NCBI GenBank assembly: GCA_032871835.1
Contig: CM065295.1
Coordinates: forward strand, 66,027,687-66,091,686
Source of the DNA: Dipteronia dyeriana
Taxonomy: Eukaryota > Streptophyta > Magnoliopsida > Sapindales > Sapindaceae
Length of the DNA stretch: 64,000 bases
Direction: 5' to 3'
Of this stretch, positions 1 to 13,310 are shown in pieces. A program made the translations under genes and the position numbers. The notes beneath the pieces are model-generated. The model had not been told where the DNA came from and ran no database searches. It saw nothing but the letters and a program-made list of their open reading frames with translations. Positions within the stretch are counted from its first letter, which is position 1; every line of letters begins with the position of its first letter.

Positions 1-1180
1 TCTTCACGTGTAACCAGACTTAGGGGTAAAGTTGGAATTAAATAATATATATATATATTAAAACAAAAACAAAAACAAAAACCACAAATCGTGGTTTTCT
101 TCTTTGATTTCTTCTTTCATCATCATCGTCATCGTCATCGTCATCTTTCTTCTTTCATCATCATCTAGACCAGATCGTGGTCGACGACCTGCGATGAGCA
201 ATCTATCTACACATATCGAACGAACAGTGGTGGGACAGTGGTCAAGTCGATCGATATGGACCATATCGTGGTCGATGACCGAAGATTTACCTCTTAGCGG
301 CATAACGCATAAGTTTCAAGCAAAAACCCACCAGAACGACAACGTTGACCTAAGAACGATGATGAGTCTCGGTTGGCTAAGCATATGACCAGGTCTCATT
401 CTCAACATTCTCTCCGATCTTTCTCACTTCTTTACTGATTTTTGGATTTATATTTTAGTTGTGGTTCTAGGTTCCATTTGGTGTTTTTCATAGGTTCTGG
501 TGGTTCGATTTGGTTGTTTCCCTATGTTTAGATGGTTCGATTTGGTGGTGATCTGGGTTTAGGTGGTTCTAGATTAACTTGGGTTGTGGTTTTCGATTTG
601 GATTGGAGATGGATAATGGTGTGGTTTAGGTCATTGTTTGTTGGGTTTGGTACTGGTTGAAGATGATGATTGTTGGTGTTTGTTATTTTCCGGGTTTGGT
701 GTTTGTTATTTCCTAGGTTTGATATTGTTGATGATGATGATGGTTGAAGATAGAGGAATCTGTCTAGGACGATGGTGAGATGATGGCACTTTGGGTGGCA
801 ATAGGCTAGGGTTTGTCATTGTTTGCTGGGTTTGGTATGGTTGAAGATGATGATGGTTTGTCGTTGCTCTTGAACATGAAGAAGTTTATTCTTCAAAAAT
901 TACATTTTTTTTTATTTGGTGGAGATCCAATCTGGGTCTCCACCTAATAAAAAAAATATGTAATTTTTTTAATCCATATTAAAAGGATAAAAATACAGAT
1001 TTGCCCTCGGTACGGCCTCACGTGAAGAACACGTGACAAAATGTTGGACGGAAGTTAGTAAACCATCAGCTTTTGTAAATTTATGGTAGTTCAAAGGGTT
1101 AACTGTCTAGAAAAAAAATTCATGGGGTACTATGCAACGACACTATAAGTTTAGGGGGCATTGATGTTATTAACCCTATT
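1..1180. mobile_element. Long-TIR DNA transposon (MULE-like), cut by the window start
   Basis: Bases 1-45 read as a diverged reverse complement of about 985-1035: TCTTCACGTG followed by a GGGGTAAA-like run faces GGGCAAAT and CACGTGAAGA. This gives the inner part of two terminal inverted repeats. The outer right end runs to about 1175 and closes with GGCATTGATGTTATTAACCC. The interior holds CAT/GAT microsatellite runs and low-complexity GGTTCGATTTGG-type sequence and has no believable gene. The two overlapping ORFs near 58-388 are low-complexity. The left end and target-site duplication lie outside the window, so the superfamily is only probable. Confidence 0.5.
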
Positions 1181-1184
1181 AGCA

Positions 1185-1745
1185 CCTTAATGCGTGTTTT
1201 TGAGTTGAGTCATTGTGATGTAGATCAAGTGGCTGAGTCCTACATGGCTTGGTGGGACCATCCAAAATCCAAGATTAAATGACCTTAATTGAAGGGAATC
1301 GATGAGATCTTCAGAAATCAAAACCTTCGGTGTTGTGGCACATCCTTTTTTGGCCAAATTCCATCATTTAGACCTCGAAATCGCAGTTTTTTCCTTTTTA
1401 TGAAATTTCTATTTTAATCGTAAGTTGACTTTGACGAGCCAGAATCGCCTGACATTAATTCCGGCTTGTTTAGAGTCATTAGTATCTTTTATTACCGCAA
1501 CTTTTGTAATTTCGTTATTTTTGGCAGTTTTTACTATTTTAGGAAGCTTTTTGATATGTAATCTCGTTTCTTGTCCAACAAAGATTTGGGTTAGAGTTCT
1601 TTTGCTTTAAATAGCCTTGTAAGCCGAAAGGCTCAGATAGCTTATTATTCAATAAAATTTCAGAAGTTTTAACTTTATTCTGGTGGATTCCAGTTTTTCA
1701 AAAGAATTTAGACATTGGTATAATTCTTGTTACGTTTTCACTGCG
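1185..1745 (+). mobile_element. Possible LTR retrotransposon remnant (LTR fragment)
   Basis: This stretch has no gene. It has the layout of a plant LTR: a TTTAAATAGCC TATA-like box near 1608, then GTAAGCCGAAAGGCTCAG, then an AATAAAAT polyadenylation signal near 1650. I found no second copy in the window and no clear TG...CA ends, so it is a remnant or a solo LTR at best. Confidence 0.35.
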
Positions 1746-2935
1746 TCACATTGTTGTTTGCAAAATGAGGGGGACTGAGTTTGAGGTTTTTTGAAAATAA
1801 TAAATCGTATTTTAGTCTTCGTAGTTTGTCTTAATCTGCGTTTAGTCCACGGTTTTTTAGAACTATAACTTTTAATAATTCTGTGATAAAATCCGCTAAA
1901 ATGACGGATTCTAATATGTCAGGTGTGTAAAATGACGCCTAATGAATGATGTTTTCTCTGAAAAGACTATAATGCCCTTATGGACAAATTTGAAATTTGA
2001 AAATAAAAATAAAAATAAAATAAGATCCAATTTTTATTAATTAAATACAAATTGTAAATACAATTAAAATTTTTAATTTGTTTTCAATAAATAGAATTTA
2101 TAAAAAAGATTGGTCTCCACTGTCCATCATGGTGATGGACGGTGGAGATCAAATAAAAAAATCAAAGATTTAAAAAATACGAAATTAAAAAAACATACCT
2201 TCTTCATTAATTCATATCATTCAATAATTCTAAAAAAAAAGTAGTTCCAAAGAAAATCACAAATCAATAATCTCCCTAAAAAAATCCACAAATCTCATCC
2301 AACAATCATATTTTCTTCATCAATAAATTCAAAAAAAGATAACCAAAAATAATCTGGCAAAAAATATTCGAGATCTAAAAAAATCATCATCAATTAGATT
2401 CCCAAATCTCCAAAATCCTTCAAAATAGCTAATTTGTTACAGTACGACGAATCAATTAGATCCCCAAATCTCTAAAATTCCTAAAAATCTCCAAATCATT
2501 TTTTGTGTGTGATGAGAATAATTGAAGGATGAACGATGTCAGAGCTGTGTAGTCGAGTGCACAAAGGCCGGGCAGCAACAGCAGTGAGAAAGGCGGAACA
2601 ACAGTAGGAGCGAGTGGCAGAGCCTGATCGAAGTTTGATCGCGGCGGCAACGAGAATGGGAAAGGCGATTGCTACCCGCACAAGGCAGAGACATGCAGCG
2701 GTGGTTGTGCCAATACCAGTTGAATGTGGATTTCTTTTTTGGATTTGATGAAGATGAAGAGAAAATGGTGTGGTAATTTAAGGTGAATTTTTTATATATT
2801 TTTTTGTGGATTGATGAAGATGGTTTACTTGATGATTTTGTGATGTTGCTTTTGATTTTTTCCATATGAGTGAGAGAGACGGAGAATTTTTTTTATGATA
2901 TAGATTCTAGAGATTGTGTTGTATACGAGGAGAGA

Positions 2936-4696
2936 TAGGGGTGTGCACTAAGTTGTCATTCGAATCGAACTGAACAAAAAAAAAGGTGTTTGGTTCGGTT
3001 CGTAGCATTAATTCAGTTTAAACTAATTTAAAAATTGAAAAAAAAATCGATTCAAACCGGTTTGCTTTTTTAAAAACCGAAATAATTTATAGTGTTCTTT
3101 CCTTTCTAGTGTTATTTTAGTTGTAATTTTGATTTGGAGTTGAATTATTTATTTTTTGGGAGGTATTATTATGTAATGTACTGTTATTAACTGATTTTTT
3201 GAACTTTTATTTTGGAGTTTGGAATGGATTTGTAATTAACTTATTATTATGTAATATGTTTTTAATTGTTTTAATTTTTTTATATATATTTTTAAGTTAT
3301 GTTTGATTTGGGTTTTTTGGTTTTGGGCTATTCAAATGGCTAGGGGTGGACGTTGATTGGATCAGTTCACATTTGGAGTGAACCGATAAAAAACCGATAC
3401 TATTCGATTTTTTAAAAAATGATCTGATTAGATCCGATATACAATTGTCAACCGATCAAAAACCGATTAAACTGAACCGATTCGGTTTGGTTTTTTCCGT
3501 TTAATCGGTTTTGACTCACAAAGACACAACACAACACATCTAAGATGTTGACACACGAATGTTTATCTGTTATCTTTGTATTCTCCGCTGGCAACCTTGA
3601 CCATTTTTTATAAACAAAACTAGAACTATTCATTATATCCTTATTCCATAACGAGTAAAATCCTAGACTGCATACAAATTATCTTATCAAAAATAGCAGT
3701 GTGTGTGGTTTCTCTTCATTAGTAGCATGGATGATGATCAATCCCTTTAAACATGGAAGAACATCGAAATTTAATTGGTAAACCCCTAACAAAATTTATA
3801 ATTAATTAGGCTATAATTAAACAAAAAAAGGATGGATCTAGAAATTTTACCTGAGAATGAGATTCCAACTGAGACAACTCGTTGATGGCGGTCGACGGTG
3901 GCGTTGAGGAGGCTCAGACGGCGAGGTCAAGTTCGAGAGAGAGAGAGAGAGAGAGAGTTGTTGTGTTCTAAGAAAGTGAGAATGAGAAGATAATTTTTAA
4001 AAAATAAAAAAATAAAGAAAACAGAGAGAAGATATGTCATGGTGTACCTGAGACTGAGAGAGGCCAGACTTTAATTGATGTCGGCGTTGATGGCGGTGGG
4101 CTGGTGGCATTGAGGAAGCCTAGACGGCGAAGTCCAAAAGAGAGAGAGAGATGCGACGGAGCTAGGTCAAATTAGAAGTTAGAGATGTCGTTGAATGTTG
4201 ATGAGTGAATGTCTGATACTCTGATAAGTAAGGGTCTTATGAAAAAAAAAATTTATTCTCACCACCGGTTCGATTTACCGGTTTTGACCAAACCGGAAAA
4301 AAAAAACCGAAAATGTCGGTTTTTTGAAAAAACCGAACATGTCAGTTTTTTGAAAAAACAAACCGAAATAAACCGTTCAGCCAACTAAAACCGAAAAAAA
4401 AAAAAGATTTGATTGGTTCGGTTTGGTTGGCCGGTTTTTTGCCCACCCCTACAAATGGCCGAAATTAGTATCCAACATCTCATTAATGTTAAAAACAAAT
4501 TCAAAAGACTCATTAAGATAGCCGACCCACTAGGCCCAAAACCAAATTGAATCAAACCGATTAAAATCAGTTCAATTCAGTTCGGTTCTCATTTCTTATT
4601 CGGTTTAAATTGGTTTAATTTTGGATGACTCGAAATATTTTAGGTTCAATTCGGTTTTGCTTAAAATCGAATCGAATCGAACCATGCCCACCCCTA
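2936..4696. mobile_element. hAT-type nonautonomous element A (AACCGA subterminal repeats)
   Basis: The ends are TAGGGGTGTGCA and TGCCCACCCCTA. The flanks AGGAGAGA (2928-2935) and GTGAGAGA (4697-4704) agree at 6 of 8 positions, a decayed 8-bp TSD. Subterminal regions are packed with AACCGA/TCGGTT words. It is the sister of the element at 54202-54868, with which it shares long internal stretches. It is split by element B at 3341-4451. No transposase is present. Confidence 0.8.
3341..4451. mobile_element. hAT-type element B nested in element A, perfect 8-bp TSD
   Basis: The ends are TAGGGGTGGACG and GCCCACCCCTA. The TSD CAAATGGC is perfect (3333-3340 and 4452-4459). The paralogue at 54202-54868 carries the uninterrupted site (CAATTCAAATGACCAAAATT near 54612), which proves the insertion. 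Subterminal repeats are AACCGA/TCGGTT. The interior has a (GA)n run at about 3931-3957 and two similar GC-richer blocks (about 3840-3960 and 4040-4150), an internal duplication. Confidence 0.9.
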
Positions 4697-5399
4697 GTGA
4701 GAGAGATGAAGTTTGTTTATTTTATTTTTTCTGGAGATTATTTTTTTAAAATTAATCTGTTCTTGAACAAATTATTTTTCAATGGTCTAGATTCTTGGGT
4801 AAATGGATGGGACAAGATCTTCTCCATCCATTATTTAAAAAAAATATTAAGTATTATATTAATAATGTTTTATCATTTTAATTAGCAAAAAGAAATTTTT
4901 ACCCTTTAGTTAAATAAGATTCTAGAACATCATATGTTGTTTTACCTTTTTACCCTCGTTGACCTGATGAAACCCTAACAGAATTGGACGCTAGGGAATA
5001 AAATCCATATTGTCAAAGAAATGAAGTACTGAAAATTACAATTCTAAAAAACCATGGACTAAACGCAGATTAAAGCAAACTACGGGAACTAAAATATGAT
5101 TTACCCTTTTGAAAATGAAAGAAGTTTGAAATTTGAGTTTGGACTTGAGATTTCTCGATCTGGAAATTGAAAGAAATAGAGGTTGGTGGTAAAATGTGCT
5201 TAAAACTAGTTCCGATGGAAATAAATTAAATTGTTAAATCTAGATCACACAATTTTGTAAAATCCATATGTCATAAGAGCAACTTAAACCCAGTACACCA
5301 ATTTGTTATAAAAAGAGTGTCTTTATTACACCAATTTTTTTTCACTCCAATGTATCCACACCAAAATAACATCTTTAAAGAATATTCTCCTAATACATA

Positions 5400-5504
5400 T
5401 GTTAACCGAAATTTCATTCGATGCGAGGAAATATAATTAACACCCTCAAGACCGCTTCCTTGGTGGTCACGGTCAGGGTAGATACCCTCGATACCAGTCC
5501 TACG
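5400..5504 (-). repeat. Gypsy 3' LTR, distal fragment
   Basis: This matches the first ~105 bases of the intact LTR at 27729 (TGTTAACCGAAATTTC here, TGTTAATCGAAATTTC there). It is cut off by the Copia insertion, and the same LTR resumes at about 16129. Confidence 0.9.
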
Positions 5505-7126
5505 TGAAACAAATTATGGTGAGTTTAATATCAATCTAGGAGGGGGGTGAATAGATTTTAATCAAATTTACCCAATTTTCGTTAATGGTCAATTAGACGA
5601 AAATACCCCTAACTAGTCACAACAATAAAACACGTGTAATAAATGCGGAATTAAAATGAACACTTGATCTTTACGTGGAAACCCTCCAAATGGGAAAAAC
5701 CACGGGTCGTTAAGTGCGTCACACTCGAACCTCGAATCCACTAATGGTAAAGGAATTACAACCTAATCCCGGTATATAATCCACCACCACTACCTAATCC
5801 CTGTATGAGTGAACCTAGTCCAACTTGCTTGCGATTTAAGCTACCTAATCCCGGAAGCAACACAAGTTTTACTTCTCAATGAAGAGATAAAATGGTCCAT
5901 GTGAATATATGATGATATTCAAAAAACAAATAAGGTTCGGGAACCTTAGATGCTTATCTAGGATGATGAGATGACATATAAAACAATCCTAGATATCAAG
6001 AGCTAAATGATATGGCATAAAGCTTAGCTAAATATAGATCAAACAATACTATAAAGTTATCACAATACAACACTCAATCAAGTCATCACAAACAATCTCT
6101 ATTTGTATCTAGAATATATTCTAAGAGCATACAAATGATAAAAGAGATGGCTTGGTAAGAAAACCACTTAACTTATATGAAGATAGTGAGAAACTTACCA
6201 AACAAGATGTAATGATGCTTTACCACGTATGGATGCACTCTATATAGTCATAGATGATGCAAGATGATGTTTTTAAGATCAAAGGAAAAGCTTTAAGTGT
6301 ATAAAGGTGAGTTCTTGGAAGATGTTTTCTCTTGAAAAGTGCTTTAAGAGAAAAGAATGAAAAATGGAACTCTACATACGAGATGAAAATGAAGAGACAC
6401 ATATATAGGTGTCAAAAATGAAGTGTTGTCGTTTTGAAAAAATTTACCAAATCAGCGTAGTGCACGGGGTCTGGACCCGCGTAGTGCGCGGGTCTGGACC
6501 CGAGTAGTGCACGGGTCTAGACCCGCGTAGTGACCCGCGCACACCCGTGTAAGTGTCCGCGTAAAAGCCTCAACCAGAGAGATGTAAAATCTCAACTAGT
6601 GAAATACATGGGACCGTGCGGGTTCTAATCCGCGCAAGTGTCCACGCATTGACTTGACACCGAGAGATTGAAAATCCTTAATCTTCTCATTTCGTGGGTA
6701 GTGTGCCGGTAGCCACCCGCGCACTGCCTTGCTTTGAAAAATCCACCACACCAAAACACACAATGGATGCAAGAGAAAACAATGAAGCACACATGCATAA
6801 CAATTCAAATGCAAGTGAGTGAGTGAGTGTGTGAGAGCAACACATAATGCATGTCAATTCAAATGCCAAGATGTGAACAAAATAAACATGCAAGAAGAGT
6901 TATTGAATCTTGAAAGCACACATATAAACACACAACATATACTTACAAGAATTATGCATGAGTTGTGAGTGTGTGCAACTATCTCTTCAAAGCAAGCAAG
7001 CACTTAGAATTTTACCTTTGGTGCTTCTTCTCTTGAGATCTTGTGAGCCTAAGCTACCATTACATAAAATCTCTCAACATGTGGTTTGTTCACTAAATAA
7101 ACCAATCAATAAATGAGGACTTTACA
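5505..7126 (-). repeat. Copia 3' LTR
   Basis: On the minus strand it runs from TGTAAAGTCCTC (7126) to TTTGTTTCA (5505). A purine-rich tract, AAAGAGGGAGA, sits just upstream at about 7128-7138 and is the polypurine tract. A TATA-like CCTATATATG lies near 6401-6410. It matches the LTR at 13555 apart from the hAT insertion and the terminal inversion in that copy. CACGGGTCTGGACCCGCG-like repeats occur at about 6460-6560. Confidence 0.88.
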
Positions 7127-7138
7127 ATCTCCCTCTTT

Positions 7139-8260
7139 GGCTATTTCATGACAAAACAACCACTCACATTGATCCTCACAAAAAAAAGCACCGGAAAGAT
7201 ATTCTACATTACAAATAGACATAAAAAAAACTTCAACTCTTCAATCTTCAATCTTCAATCTCTTGTAGAATTATCAACCCTACACAAAAAAACAAATACA
7301 CTTTCCAAACCAAGTATATGTGAGATGATCAACCGCAAATAAAAAGCATTTGTATTTAAGAAACTAAGAACAAAATCATGCAATGTATGTGAATACAATG
7401 CTCCCCCTCAAAGTAATCTCCCCAACATGTCAACTCCCCAACTACCCCTTACCATATACTACTCCCTCTTTTTTTCATGATATAGGCAAAGGAGTAGTCC
7501 CCAACCAGGTCACTCAAGGCAAAAAGAGAAAGAAGCATACAAGATATTCGCATAATCATAGAGGCCACATTTATACAACTCAATTAATAAGAGAGAAACA
7601 ATGAGATTTATTTTATGAAAATGTGTGAATCAAAAAATGCTTTACATACATGACATGTTGCATTCAAGCCCAAAATACAATGGTATTTGGCAAAGCAAAT
7701 GACAAAGGTTTCCAATAGAATTCAAACCAATTTCACAATTTGTCATGAGAGAAGCAAGGATATAGAGATTTTATAGATTTCAATCTTAAGAGCAACTATA
7801 TCCAACTTTATAAGAAAAACATGACATAAGCGACTTTGAACCCTATTTGCTCATATGATAGTAGTCATGTTCAACTAATAAAGAAAGAGAGACATTTCAT
7901 TTGAGTCTCACTAGCTTTTCACACATTGTTTTGCATTTAAATATTGCAATCATCAAATCATGTTTTTTCATGTTGCATTAGCATGTCATTAAAGAGTCAT
8001 CATGTCATGGAGATAACTATAGGTCATTCAACATGTACTTCCTATGTAGATCTCCTGATCTAAAAATGCATGTTTGAACATAAATATGACATGGATTGTA
8101 ATCAAAGCAAGGTTCACACTTATTAAGAAATTATTATATAGCATATGGCTACTCAAGCAATCAATAAAGAAGCATAAACATTTTCAAATTTCTATACATG
8201 GTAAGTATGCAATAGCTCTCTTTGCTTGAGTTCCTCATATGGGGTCAAATCCAAAATTTA
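7139..8260 (-). other. Copia internal region after pol, no ORF
   Basis: This lies between the RNase H stop and the PPT. SIRE-type elements may carry an envelope-like ORF here. I see no open frame of any length and treat it as decayed or non-coding. Confidence 0.6.
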
Positions 8261-9600
8261 TCACTCCACAAGGCAAATCCCAATAGATCTCCTAAGTGTT
8301 TTAAATCGAGTAGCATCTAAGGGTGTAAATAAGTCCGTTAGTTGATTGTTAGTACCTACATGTTCAAGTACTATGCATTTATTCTCAACTAGTTCTCTAA
8401 TGAAATGATGGCGGATGTCAATATGTTTTGTTTTAGAATGTTGAACCAGATTTTTAGAAATATTAATAGCACTCATGTTATCAGAAAAGAGAGTGAGAGT
8501 ACCTCAGTTGAATCCGTAGTCCATTAGCATTTGCTTCATTCAAATGAGTTGTGTGCATCCACTCCCCATGGCTATATACTCGGCCTCCGCCGTAGACAAG
8601 GAAATTGAGTTTTGCTTCTTGTAAAACCAAGAGACTGGATTGTTCCCAAGGAGGAAGCAACCGCCTGATGTGCTTTTCCTATCATCACAATTTTCTGCCC
8701 AATCCGCATCTCTAAAGCCTACAAGACTAGCATTAGTGTCAAAAGAGTATCAAATCCTATAGTTGGATGTTCCATTCACATAGCGAATGATTCTCTTAAC
8801 CGAAGAGAGATGGGACTCCTTAGGATTCGATTGGTACTTAGCACACACACCCACACTAAAAGAGATATCGGGCCTACTTACGGTCAAGTAAAACAAGCTA
8901 CCAATCATGCCCTGATATAGTGTTTGTTCCACACTTTTACCTCTAGCATCCTTGCTTATCTTCAAAGTGGTACTCATGGGTGTATCACAATGTTTGACCT
9001 TTTCAAGACCAAATTTCTTCACTAGGTTTTTAGCTATTTAGATTGGGATATGAAAATCCTATCATCCATTTGCTTAATTTGCAACCCTATGAAGTAACTT
9101 AGCTCACCAACAAGACTCATCTCAAATTCATGAATATGACATCAATAAATTGTTGGACTTTGGTGTTGTTGGACTTTGGTGTTGTTGGTGGAGCCAAAGA
9201 CTATATCATCAACATAGATTTGATCTATGAAGAGCTCTTCTTGTTTTTCTTGATGAATAGAATCTTGTCAACACTACCCCTTGAGTAGCCATTGTTAACA
9301 AGATATAGAGTGAGGCGCTCATACCAAGCCCTCGGCGCTTGTTTCAACCCATATAAAGCCTTCTTGAAACGATAGACATGATCTGGGTAATATGGATCCA
9401 CAAACCCTTTGGGTTGCTCAACAAACACTTCCTCTTGCAATAATCCATTGATGAAGACACTCTTAACATCTATTTGATGTAATTTGAACTTGTGCACATA
9501 AGAGATGAATAAAAGAAGCCTAATGGACTCTAGACGGGCAATATGAGTAAAGGTCTCCTCAAAGTCGATACCCTCAATTTGAGAGTACCCTTAAGCCTAG
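8261..9600 (-). pseudogene. Copia reverse transcriptase and RNase H (broken)
   Basis: Reverse transcriptase pieces lie at 9225-9600 ([20 protein letters not shown], then [15 protein letters not shown]), with the catalytic YVDD block at about 9207-9218, and at 8750-9022 (GMIGSLFYLTVSRPDI). RNase H follows at 8261-8740 with the expected ADW, STAEAEY and SDN motifs and the KHIDIRHHFIREL tail. Stops interrupt it, for example TGA in place of a Trp codon after TQLI near 8540. It cannot give a full enzyme. Confidence 0.9.
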
Positions 9601-9697
9601 CCTTGTTTCGCACAATGTTGCCATCTTCATCCGATTTGTTCCTATAAACCCATTTGGTTCCAATGACATTTGTGTTTTTGAGTCTAGGAACTAGAGT

Positions 9698-11330
9698 TCA
9701 AACCTCATTTCTTTCAAATTGGTTTAGCTCTTCTTGCAAAGCAAGATCCCAAAATTCATCATTTAAAGCTTCATCAACCTTCTTGGGTTCTATTTGAGAG
9801 GTGTAGCATGTGTGGCTAATTAGATTAGCCAATTGATGCATAGTCCTAACACCATCATTAACCTCTCTAATGATGTCATCTTTATCATGGAGTTTCCTAA
9901 CATATGGAGCATTAGAGTTCAAGAGAGGAAATCTATCAATAGGTTGTGTGATATCATCATCAAGATTAGACTTTCCAATATTAGGAGTCTCCACAACCTT
10001 TTCCAAGGGAGAGTCATCAACTATAGCTACCTTCTCCTCATGGTCATTAGATTTGAGTCTTGTATCATCAATGACAACAGTGGATGATTCCATGATGGTT
10101 CGAGTTTTTAAATTGAAAACTCTATAGGCTCTACAATTCAAGGCATAACCAATAAAGATATCCACATCACTCTTAGCATCAAATTTGCCAAGTTGATCAC
10201 AGTCATTTAAAATGTAGCATTTGTTTCCAAAAGTGTGGAAGTAACTAACATTTGGTTTTCTACCCTTCCTTAACTCATAGGAGGTTTGCCTAGTGTAGAG
10301 CCTTAGAAAGACTCTATTTCCTATATAGCACAATGTATTGACGGCTTTGGCCCATAGGTTCCTAGTGACAGTATTACTAAGCAACATCATACTGGCTATC
10401 TCTTGAATGGCTCTATTCTTCCTCTCAACAACTCCATTTTGTTGAGGTGTCCTAGAAGCCGAAAACTCATGAGAAATGTCTAGACTATTGCAATAGTTTT
10501 CAAAATAGGCATTCTCAAACTCTTTCCCATGGTCACTCCTAATCCATTTAATGCTTTTAATGTTAGAGTTCATTTCATTTTGAATTTTGGTACAAAGCAT
10601 TTTAAACTTGTCAAAAGTTTTGGATTTTTCTCTAAGAAAATAAGTTCATGTGTACCTAGAGAAATCATCTACAAAAAAGAAATATCTCTTTCCACCTAAA
10701 CTCTCGGTTTGCATAGGACCCATAAGATCCATGTGGAGAAGCTCTAGGGGCTCCTTAATGGAGAGATACTTGCCTTTTTTATGCATACTCTTGGTTTGTT
10801 TCCCTTGTTGGCAAGGTCCACTAACACCATTGGCTTTCTTTCCAAGCTTGGGTAAGCCTCGCACAATATTGAACTTATCTAAGATTCGTAAATCCCAATA
10901 GTTCATATGGCCAAGTCTTTCATGCCACAACTCAATTTGCTCATCCTTGGACACATTGCAAGAGACTATACTAGCTTCAAGACAATAACAATTGTCACTT
11001 GATCTCATTCTTTTTAACAAGGTTTGTCCATTGGGCAATAGGATAGAGCAATCATTTTTGGAAAATAAGACGAAAAGTTCTTTATCACTTAAGTGTGAAA
11101 TGCTTATCAAATTGACTTTTAGGCCATCGACAAATAAAGCATTAGACAATGAGGGCAATCTGGGAATGGAAATGGTTTCTTTCCCTCTAACTTTCTTATT
11201 GGATCCATCACCAAATGTGATATTTCCTCTGTCCTCCATGACAAAAGTCTCAAAGAAACTGTTGATTCCCATCATGTGCCTAGAGCACCCACTATCTAAA
11301 TACCATAAATTAGAAGAATTTCCCTTTAAG
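9698..11330 (-). pseudogene. Copia protease and integrase (broken)
   Basis: The aspartic protease site WYLDSGCSRHMMG is readable at about 11270-11310. GAG-pre-integrase follows (LWHERLGHMNYWDL), then the integrase zinc finger and core. The three core acidic residues are visible in HMDLMGP, IRSDHGKEF and TPQQNGVVERKN. In the zinc finger, the first Cys of the usual CxxC pair reads Ser (GVSGPCQQGK). A frame break at about 10610-10645 separates the two integrase halves. Confidence 0.88.
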
Positions 11331-11389
11331 GCAATTTGTGAAACATGGCAAAAGTGTTCATCTCTCCTAATCCACCTTAGTGAAACATT

Positions 11390-13310
11390 TTATTTCCTAG
11401 TGGTCAATGGTACATGGGCTCTAGATGTCCTAGGATCATGCAAAAGTGTTTCATTTTTCCTAGTGACATGCATTTTGGTTTTAGACTTTTTCTTCTCTAT
11501 CATGCTTTCAATTCTACACAATTTTATATGACGAAAGCAATTTGGTCTAATGTGACCATCAATACCATAAAAATGACATGCGGGGATAAAGTTAGAAATC
11601 ATACCATAGCTTTTAGGTTGCATTGAAGACTTCATATGTCTTTGTGGTTGTCTTGGTTATTGTTGAGGATCGCTCCTTCTTTATTGTTGAACAATACTTG
11701 ATTGCATCCTTGGTTGAGCTTGCATGATAGGTCTATTCACTTGATGGGTTTTTGGTTGAGGGAAGTTAGCTTGAGGAGTTCTTGTAGGATGAGCTTGAGG
11801 TAGATTTCTTGGTGCCACCTTCACTTGAGCACTTCTTGAACACTCTCCTAGGTCAAGTCTCTTCCTAGGTGATTGATGAGAAGAATACTACTTGAGGTTC
11901 ATGCCCTTGACAAATATGGTCTTGCTTGGAGTGGATGACATCTTGTCATCTTCAAACCCAAGACCCCTCTTGTCACTTGGTCTCTTTCTAACCTCTAACA
12001 TGTGGTTAAGGTTTTTAGTGCTAGATTCCATATTTGTCATCAATTCTCTAGCATCTTCAAGCTCTTTCTTCAACCCTTCTTCACTCATCTTAGATAAGTC
12101 TAACTCCTTTCTTAGCTTATCTTCACTCTCCGTGGTTCTCACCAATTCTTCACTTAGTTGGTCAACTTGAGTTGAGAGCTGTAGGTTTTTTCTTTTAATC
12201 TCCTAATCTCTTCCTTGTTCTTTAACCTTAAACTCTCAAACTTTGCAATATAGTTTTTGAGATCCATCATATCCACACTTCCATTTGTGGATTGTGATGA
12301 AGATCCATCATCACTTGAGTTATTTTCCTCTTGACTATCATCCTCTTCTTCATTAGCACCTTTGCTCTTGTGAGACGATGTAAAGGCTATGAAGTTAGCC
12401 ATAAGTTCTTCATCATCCGAAGACTCATCTCCTTTTTTGGAGTTATCATTTTCACTCCATGTGGCGGCCATCACGTTTCCCTTTTTATTGACATTGTGAT
12501 TGGCAAATTCGTGGGCAAAGTGCTTTATCCCACCACATTTATAACATCAGACCCCTTTCTTTTCAGTATTTTCTTGCCTAGGCTCAAGCTTTTTGGAGGG
12601 GGTCTTTTTCTTCAAGTCTTGGCCCTTGGAACCGAAACCTTTCTTCTCAGACTTGTAGAATTTCTTGAACTTTCTCATCAATAAGGCCATTTCTTCGTCT
12701 AAGTAATCAATCTCCTCATTCTCATCTTTGGAGGCTTTCAAAGCAATACCCTTTGCTTTTTAGGAGGTGTGGCGGTAGGACCCTTCCTAGATTCAAAAGC
12801 TAGAAGCCTCCCAATCACCTCACTTGGCTTTATTTCCTTGTAAGCATTATTCTCCTCTAAAGCCGTTACCTTGAACTCAAATCTATCCGGTAGAGATCTC
12901 ATAATTTTTTGCTTGATTCTCTTATCCGAATACGGGTCACCAAGTTGATGACTCTAGTACACAATGTCCATAAACCTAACTTCAAAGTCGTTGAAACATT
13001 CTTTCTTATCCATCCTAAGCAACTCAATTGCATTTAGAGAACTTGAAGCTTTGCTTCCTTAACAACTTCGATTCTTTCATGTGCAACCTTTAGAATATCT
13101 CATGCCTCCTTAGCTATCCTAGTGTTTTGAACCAACTTACATTGATTCTCATCTATTGCACATAAGATGGCATGTTTTGCCTTCCTATTCCATTTTGATG
13201 CCTCAAACTCTTGTGTGTTCCATTGTGCTTTTGGCTTGAGTACATCCTCTCCTCCATTCGTAAGAGTCATCATCGGTGGTATGTAGCAATCTTCAACCGC
13301 CATTTATGCC
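11390..13310 (-). pseudogene. Copia gag polyprotein (broken)
   Basis: The N terminus starts near 13303 (MAVEDCYIPPMMTLTNGGED) with UBN2-like gag sequence. A zinc knuckle follows near 12540 (CYKCGGIKHFAHEF). Then comes a long acidic, Ser-rich tail, a region of heptad-like Leu/Lys/Glu at 11888-12474, and a second CCHC-like motif near 11580 (CHFYGIDGHIRPNC). It is split into at least five frames. Large gag proteins with a coiled-coil tail are usual in SIRE-type elements. Confidence 0.8.

Larger units (their letters stand above)
1798..5106. mobile_element. MULE (Mutator-like) element with perfect 9-bp TSD, host to nested elements
   Basis: The element is flanked by TTTTGAAAA at 1789-1797 and again at 5107-5115, a perfect 9-bp target-site duplication. 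The terminal inverted repeats are roughly 80-100 bp. The left end reads TAAATCGTATTTTAG with CTGCGTTTAGTCCACGG further in. The right end, reversed, reads TAAATCATATTTTAG with CTGCGTTTAGTCCATGG. Long TIRs with a 9-bp TSD are typical of MULEs. No transposase is visible. A GC-richer patch at about 2510-2710 could be captured host DNA. Two nested hAT-type elements (2936-4696 and 3341-4451) make up more than half of its length. Confidence 0.85.

Noticed and set aside
58..388. Overlapping ORFs on both strands
   Set aside because: They are translations of CATCATCGTC-type microsatellite and low-complexity DNA inside a transposon.
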